Position numbers and translations under genes: made by a program. The notes under the pieces were generated by a model that was given only the letters and a program-made list of their open reading frames with translations, searched no databases and was not told the origin of the DNA. This document shows positions 61,720-64,000 of a stretch of 64,000 nucleotides of DNA, in pieces. Positions within the stretch are counted from its first letter, which is position 1, and every line of letters starts with the position of its first letter. The stretch is from Bryobacterales bacterium (GTDB taxonomy: Bacteria; Acidobacteriota; Terriglobia; Bryobacterales; Bryobacteraceae), in contig CANFEY010000006.1 in the NCBI GenBank assembly GCA_947446025.1, forward strand, positions 1 to 64,000, read 5' to 3'.

Positions 61720-62032
61720 GATCGGCGAATTTGAATACCTTCTCCTGGCAGCCACACGCCGCCTGGCCCCCGACGCGTACGGAGCCTCCATCGCCCAGGA
61801 AATCGAGGAACTCACCGGCCGCCGCTGTTCGCTGGGAGCCCTCTACACCACCCTCGACCGCCTGGAATCCAAGGGCCTGGTCAAGACCCGCATGGGCGAC
61901 CCTACCCCCGAACGCGGAGGCCGAGCCAAACGCATGGTCACCCTCACCGCCGCCGGCCGGCGCGCCGCCGCGGAATTCTACTCAGCGATCACGACAGTCA
62001 CGGAGGGAATAGCATGGTCTGGAAGTATCTAG
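61709..62032 (+). CDS. PadR-family transcription regulator
   Basis: 107 residues from GTG 61709, or 104 from the ATG at 61718. The winged-helix pattern is GEFEYLLLAATRRLAPDAYGASIAQEIEELTG, RRCSLGALYTTLDRLESKGLVKTRMGDPTPERGGRAKRMVTLTAAGRRA, typical of the short PadR group. Such regulators in Acidobacteriota often control permease-like ADOP genes. The two following genes overlap in turn (19 bases, then ATGA), so the operon is translationally coupled. Confidence 0.92.
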   Translation: MTIMIGEFEYLLLAATRRLAPDAYGASIAQEIEELTGRRCSLGALYTTLDRLESKGLVKTRMGDPTPERGGRAKRMVTLTAAGRRAAAEFYSAITTVTEGIAWSGSI

Positions 62033-62685
62033 AAGGCATCGCATCGTTGCTCGAAGACGACGAGCGCCAATCCGTCCTCGGCGACATCCAGGAACGTGGC
62101 ACCACTCTCCGGTCTCTTCTCGATCTGCTCGGTTTGGTTGCCCTGCGCCAACTCCAATACCTAAGGCGCCTCGATACCTGGGTGCTTGCTGCCATATTTT
62201 TTCTGCCGACTTTTGCGGCGGTAAGCGGCGTGTTGGTCTTCGCCGACGTTGTGGCGTTGCATCCAACCCTGCTGTCCTTGCCCTACTTTCTGGGTGGGGA
62301 GCTGAGCACGCTGATCAGCATCCTCGCTCTTTCTTGGGCGGGCGGCTTTGCACTGACCTCGCTATCGCGGCATCGTGCAGTTGCGTTGATGGGCCTAACC
62401 TGTGTTGCCGTAACCTGGCTGCAAAGCGATTCCCAGACTCCGGCATGGGTAGACTTAACGGCCTTGTTCGTCTTCATGGGTATTCCAGGTTCCCTGGGGC
62501 TCGCCCGCGGCCGGAAGATTGCTCCTCTCAGCCCGAAGTCAAGAATCTGGATCGTGGCCCTCCGTGTCCCAATATTAGTGTTGGTCGGCAGCCGGTACCC
62601 TTTAAAAGAGCTGGGTCTCGTTGTCGCGGCATTCTGGCCGGCCTTCTACGCGGTCAAATCCAAACGCACCGAGGTAGAGCTATGA
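62014..62685 (+). CDS. Membrane protein with permease-prefix-like N-terminal motif, paralog A
   Basis: 223 residues. The N-terminal part YLEGIASLLEDDERQSVLGDIQERG followed by LLDLLGLVALRQLQYL resembles the prefix segment of ADOP permeases (a DERxxVLGDxxE motif before the first helix). The rest has five or six hydrophobic helices with no recognised family. It is nearly identical over its first 55 residues to the next protein. It follows PadR in overlap. Function unknown. Confidence 0.7.
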   Translation: MVWKYLEGIASLLEDDERQSVLGDIQERGTTLRSLLDLLGLVALRQLQYLRRLDTWVLAAIFFLPTFAAVSGVLVFADVVALHPTLLSLPYFLGGELSTLISILALSWAGGFALTSLSRHRAVALMGLTCVAVTWLQSDSQTPAWVDLTALFVFMGIPGSLGLARGRKIAPLSPKSRIWIVALRVPILVLVGSRYPLKELGLVVAAFWPAFYAVKSKRTEVEL

Positions 62686-63506
62686 AGGAGCGAACGAATC
62701 TATGGCGCTGGCTTGGGACTATTGCCACCCTACTCGACCCCGACGAGCGCCAATCAGTCCTCGGTGACATCCAGGAACGAGGAGCCAACCTCCGCGCTCT
62801 TCTCGACCTCATCGGCCTCGTTGCCCTTCGCCAACTCCAAGCCTGGACCTCCTGGCAACGCTGGCTGATGGCGGCACTCCTAGCCCTTCCCGCGATATTC
62901 GCAGGACGCGCGACGCACCCCATTGCGTATATCGCGCGCACTGGCCATCTTTTTAGGTTTGGTACCTTCGTCCTCCAACCATGGGTCACGCTGGAAGCAG
63001 TCGCCGCCGCCTGGGCGATCGGCTTCACCCTGGGTTGCTTCGGACAACGCCGCTCCGCGTCCGCCCTGCCGCTCCTGATCGCCCTCGCCTCGTGGAATAG
63101 CTACCAAATGGCGCGCTCCTCCCTCCGTCTGGAATTGCCTCCGACCTGGATGACGAGATTTCAACTCGACTTCACCCCGGCGCAGCACATCGCGAGCGCC
63201 GTCCAACTCCTAGACGAATCGCACAGATTCATCGCGGCCGTGATTGCGATGAGCCTTCTCATCGCCATCCCCTGCATCCATGGTTGGTACCGGGGCATGC
63301 GACAACGCCCCCTGGCTCTGAGTTTCGCCGCTGTTATCGCTGTCGCAGCCCTTGCCCCGCGAGGCTACGTGGTACCCGAAAACGTCAGTCCATTGCGATT
63401 CTCGTTCCTCCTCTTGGCGTCCGCCTGGCCGATCGCCTACACACTCTGGGCCGCTTCCCGATCCATTGGCTTCCGAAAGTCTACTCGTGTTATACATAAT
63501 GTATAA
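62682..63506 (+). CDS. Membrane protein with permease-prefix-like N-terminal motif, paralog B
   Basis: 274 residues from the ATG at 62682, which overlaps the stop of paralog A in ATGA; the longer ORF-track frame is shadow. WRWLGTIATLLDPDERQSVLG and DIQERGANLRALLDLIG repeat paralog A's N-terminus, then hydrophobic helices diverge. The DNA of the shared part also stays close, so the duplication is fairly recent. Its stop lies inside the brnT operator palindrome. Confidence 0.7.
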   Translation: MKERTNLWRWLGTIATLLDPDERQSVLGDIQERGANLRALLDLIGLVALRQLQAWTSWQRWLMAALLALPAIFAGRATHPIAYIARTGHLFRFGTFVLQPWVTLEAVAAAWAIGFTLGCFGQRRSASALPLLIALASWNSYQMARSSLRLELPPTWMTRFQLDFTPAQHIASAVQLLDESHRFIAAVIAMSLLIAIPCIHGWYRGMRQRPLALSFAAVIAVAALAPRGYVVPENVSPLRFSFLLLASAWPIAYTLWAASRSIGFRKSTRVIHNV

Positions 63507-63507
63507 C
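63489..63507. promoter_or_regulatory. Candidate brnTA operator
   Basis: GTTATACAT-A-ATGTATAAC is a perfect 9-bp-arm inverted repeat ending 1 base before the brnT ATG and containing the stop of the preceding gene. BrnA antitoxins are known to bind inverted repeats near the brnTA promoter, so autoregulation here is likely. TATACAT/CATAAT within it could be the -10. Confidence 0.6.
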
Positions 63508-63508
63508 G

Positions 63509-63802
63509 ATGATCTTCGAGTGGGACACGGAAAAGAACCGGTCGAACGAGAAGAAACATAGCTTCAACTTCGAGGCCGCCTCGCGAGTGTTTGCCGATCC
63601 ACTCTGGGTTCTTCGAGAAGATCGTGTGGTGGCTGGCGAACAGCGCTGGCACGCAATCGGCATAGCGCAGCAGGCCGTGTTGGTAGTCGTGCATTTGTAT
63701 CGAGAGGTAACGTCCGATGGCGAAGAAATTGTCCGCATCATCTCAGCCCGCGAAGCTGGTTCGCGTGAGCGCCGAATCTATCTGGAGCAAGCCCCTGACT
63801 AA
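63509..63802 (+). CDS. brnT: BrnT-family ribonuclease toxin
   Basis: 97 residues of the BrnT RelE-like fold: FEWDTEKNRSNEKKHSFNFEAASRVFADPLWV, GEQRWHAIGIAQQAVLVVVHLYRE, RIISAREAGSRERRIYLEQ with the Arg and Glu residues typical of the active site. It blocks translation until bound by BrnA. No clear ribosome site precedes the ATG. brnA starts inside its last third (86-bp overlap). Confidence 0.93.
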   Translation: MIFEWDTEKNRSNEKKHSFNFEAASRVFADPLWVLREDRVVAGEQRWHAIGIAQQAVLVVVHLYREVTSDGEEIVRIISAREAGSRERRIYLEQAPD

Positions 63803-64000
63803 ACGTCAGACAGCCGTCTTGAACAAGATGGCAGAACGGCAGAAGCGCGGCGACGACTCACACATCGACTACTCTGACATCCCCGAACTCACCGAGGCTC
63901 AGCTGCGCGAATTTCGCCGCCCACCGAAGAAGCTCGTGGCGGTCCGGCTCGACGCCGACGTCTTTGAATGGCTGCAGCAGTTCGGAGCGGGCTACTCCAC
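63717..64000 (+). CDS. brnA: BrnA-family antitoxin, cut by the window end
   Basis: An ATG at 63717, not in the ORF track, opens a frame that runs off the window. It encodes MAKKLSASSQPAKLVRVSAE and KPLTKRQTAVLNKMAERQKRG, with YSDIPELTEAQLREFRRPPKK and VAVRLDADVFEWLQQFGAGYST at the end. This is the BrnA antitoxin with its ribbon-helix-helix C-terminal segment just beginning. Overlap with brnT is typical. The last residues lie beyond 64000. Confidence 0.9.
   Translation, partial: MAKKLSASSQPAKLVRVSAESIWSKPLTKRQTAVLNKMAERQKRGDDSHIDYSDIPELTEAQLREFRRPPKKLVAVRLDADVFEWLQQFGAGYS

Noticed and set aside
1-64000. CRISPR arrays, rRNA, tRNA genes and insertion sequences
   Set aside because: I looked for regularly spaced repeats, cloverleaf-like segments and transposase motifs in the gaps and saw none; a dedicated tRNA search was not possible.

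Overview
The window looks like chromosome of an Acidobacteriota member near the Bryobacterales/Solibacter group. Several family signatures point there together: two very large Oar-like TonB-dependent receptors with an N-terminal carboxypeptidase-regulatory fold, a VWFA-related secreted protein of the acidobacterial type, a subtilase with a Solibacter-type C-terminal domain, a PadR regulator with permease-prefix-like membrane proteins, bacillithiol gene bshC, futalosine-pathway genes mqnA and mqnC, and a PEP-CTERM protein. This is inferred from gene content; no rRNA gene is present to confirm it. Most of the window is GC-rich and gene-dense with both strands used. Two stretches (about 42.2-45.5 kb and 55.8-57.5 kb) are visibly AT-richer and may be acquired.

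Layout. 0-8 kb: a broken subtilase, a pseudopilin-like protein, a TPR protein, an exported methyltransferase-like protein, then rho and engB. 8-11.5 kb: ferrous iron transport (feoA-feoB), a hicAB toxin-antitoxin pair and a GIY-YIG nuclease gene split by one in-frame stop. 11.5-17 kb: priA, a GNAT acetyltransferase and three exported proteins in an operon. 17-21.2 kb: a leftward group of a Cys-rich small protein, a TonB receptor and a BNR-repeat protein with a CECC motif. 21.2-27.6 kb: flaG-fliS, a two-gene ABC exporter, kdsD, bshC and an exported protein. 27.7-36.5 kb: a second TonB receptor, unknown proteins, rnhA, a TPR protein, dus and a lipoprotein peptidyl-prolyl isomerase.

36.6-42 kb: a PEP-CTERM protein, mqnA-mqnC flanked by decayed gene fragments, a gamma-carbonic-anhydrase-like protein and hisS. 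42-45.5 kb: a co-oriented cassette of a small helix-turn-helix protein with a 10-C tract at codons 3-6, a small secreted four-Cys protein, a DsbA-family protein and a VWFA protein. 45.6-53.4 kb: aspS, a VOC protein, a CCA-adding enzyme, a carboxypeptidase-regulatory-like repeat protein and lon. 53.8-58.6 kb: DUF4159 and Tat-exported histone-deacetylase-like proteins, a stand-alone AAA/ORC-like ATPase, and a VapBC-type module whose toxin gene carries a nonsense codon, followed by an XRE regulator. 58.6-64 kb: an exported metallo-beta-lactamase-fold hydrolase, an FmdB zinc ribbon, a cytochrome c', a DedA protein, an ACT protein, the PadR operon and a brnTA pair cut by the window end.

The best candidates for something undescribed are the 42-45.5 kb cassette with its apparent phase-switchable regulator, the isolated ATPase at 56 kb, the CECC/TonB/Cys-rich group at 17-21 kb, and the PadR-linked pair of duplicated membrane proteins at 61.7-63.5 kb. 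Toxin-antitoxin or nuclease genes occur at 10.3-11.5, 57.6-58.6 and 63.5-64 kb, and two of these loci have genes interrupted by a single TAA.
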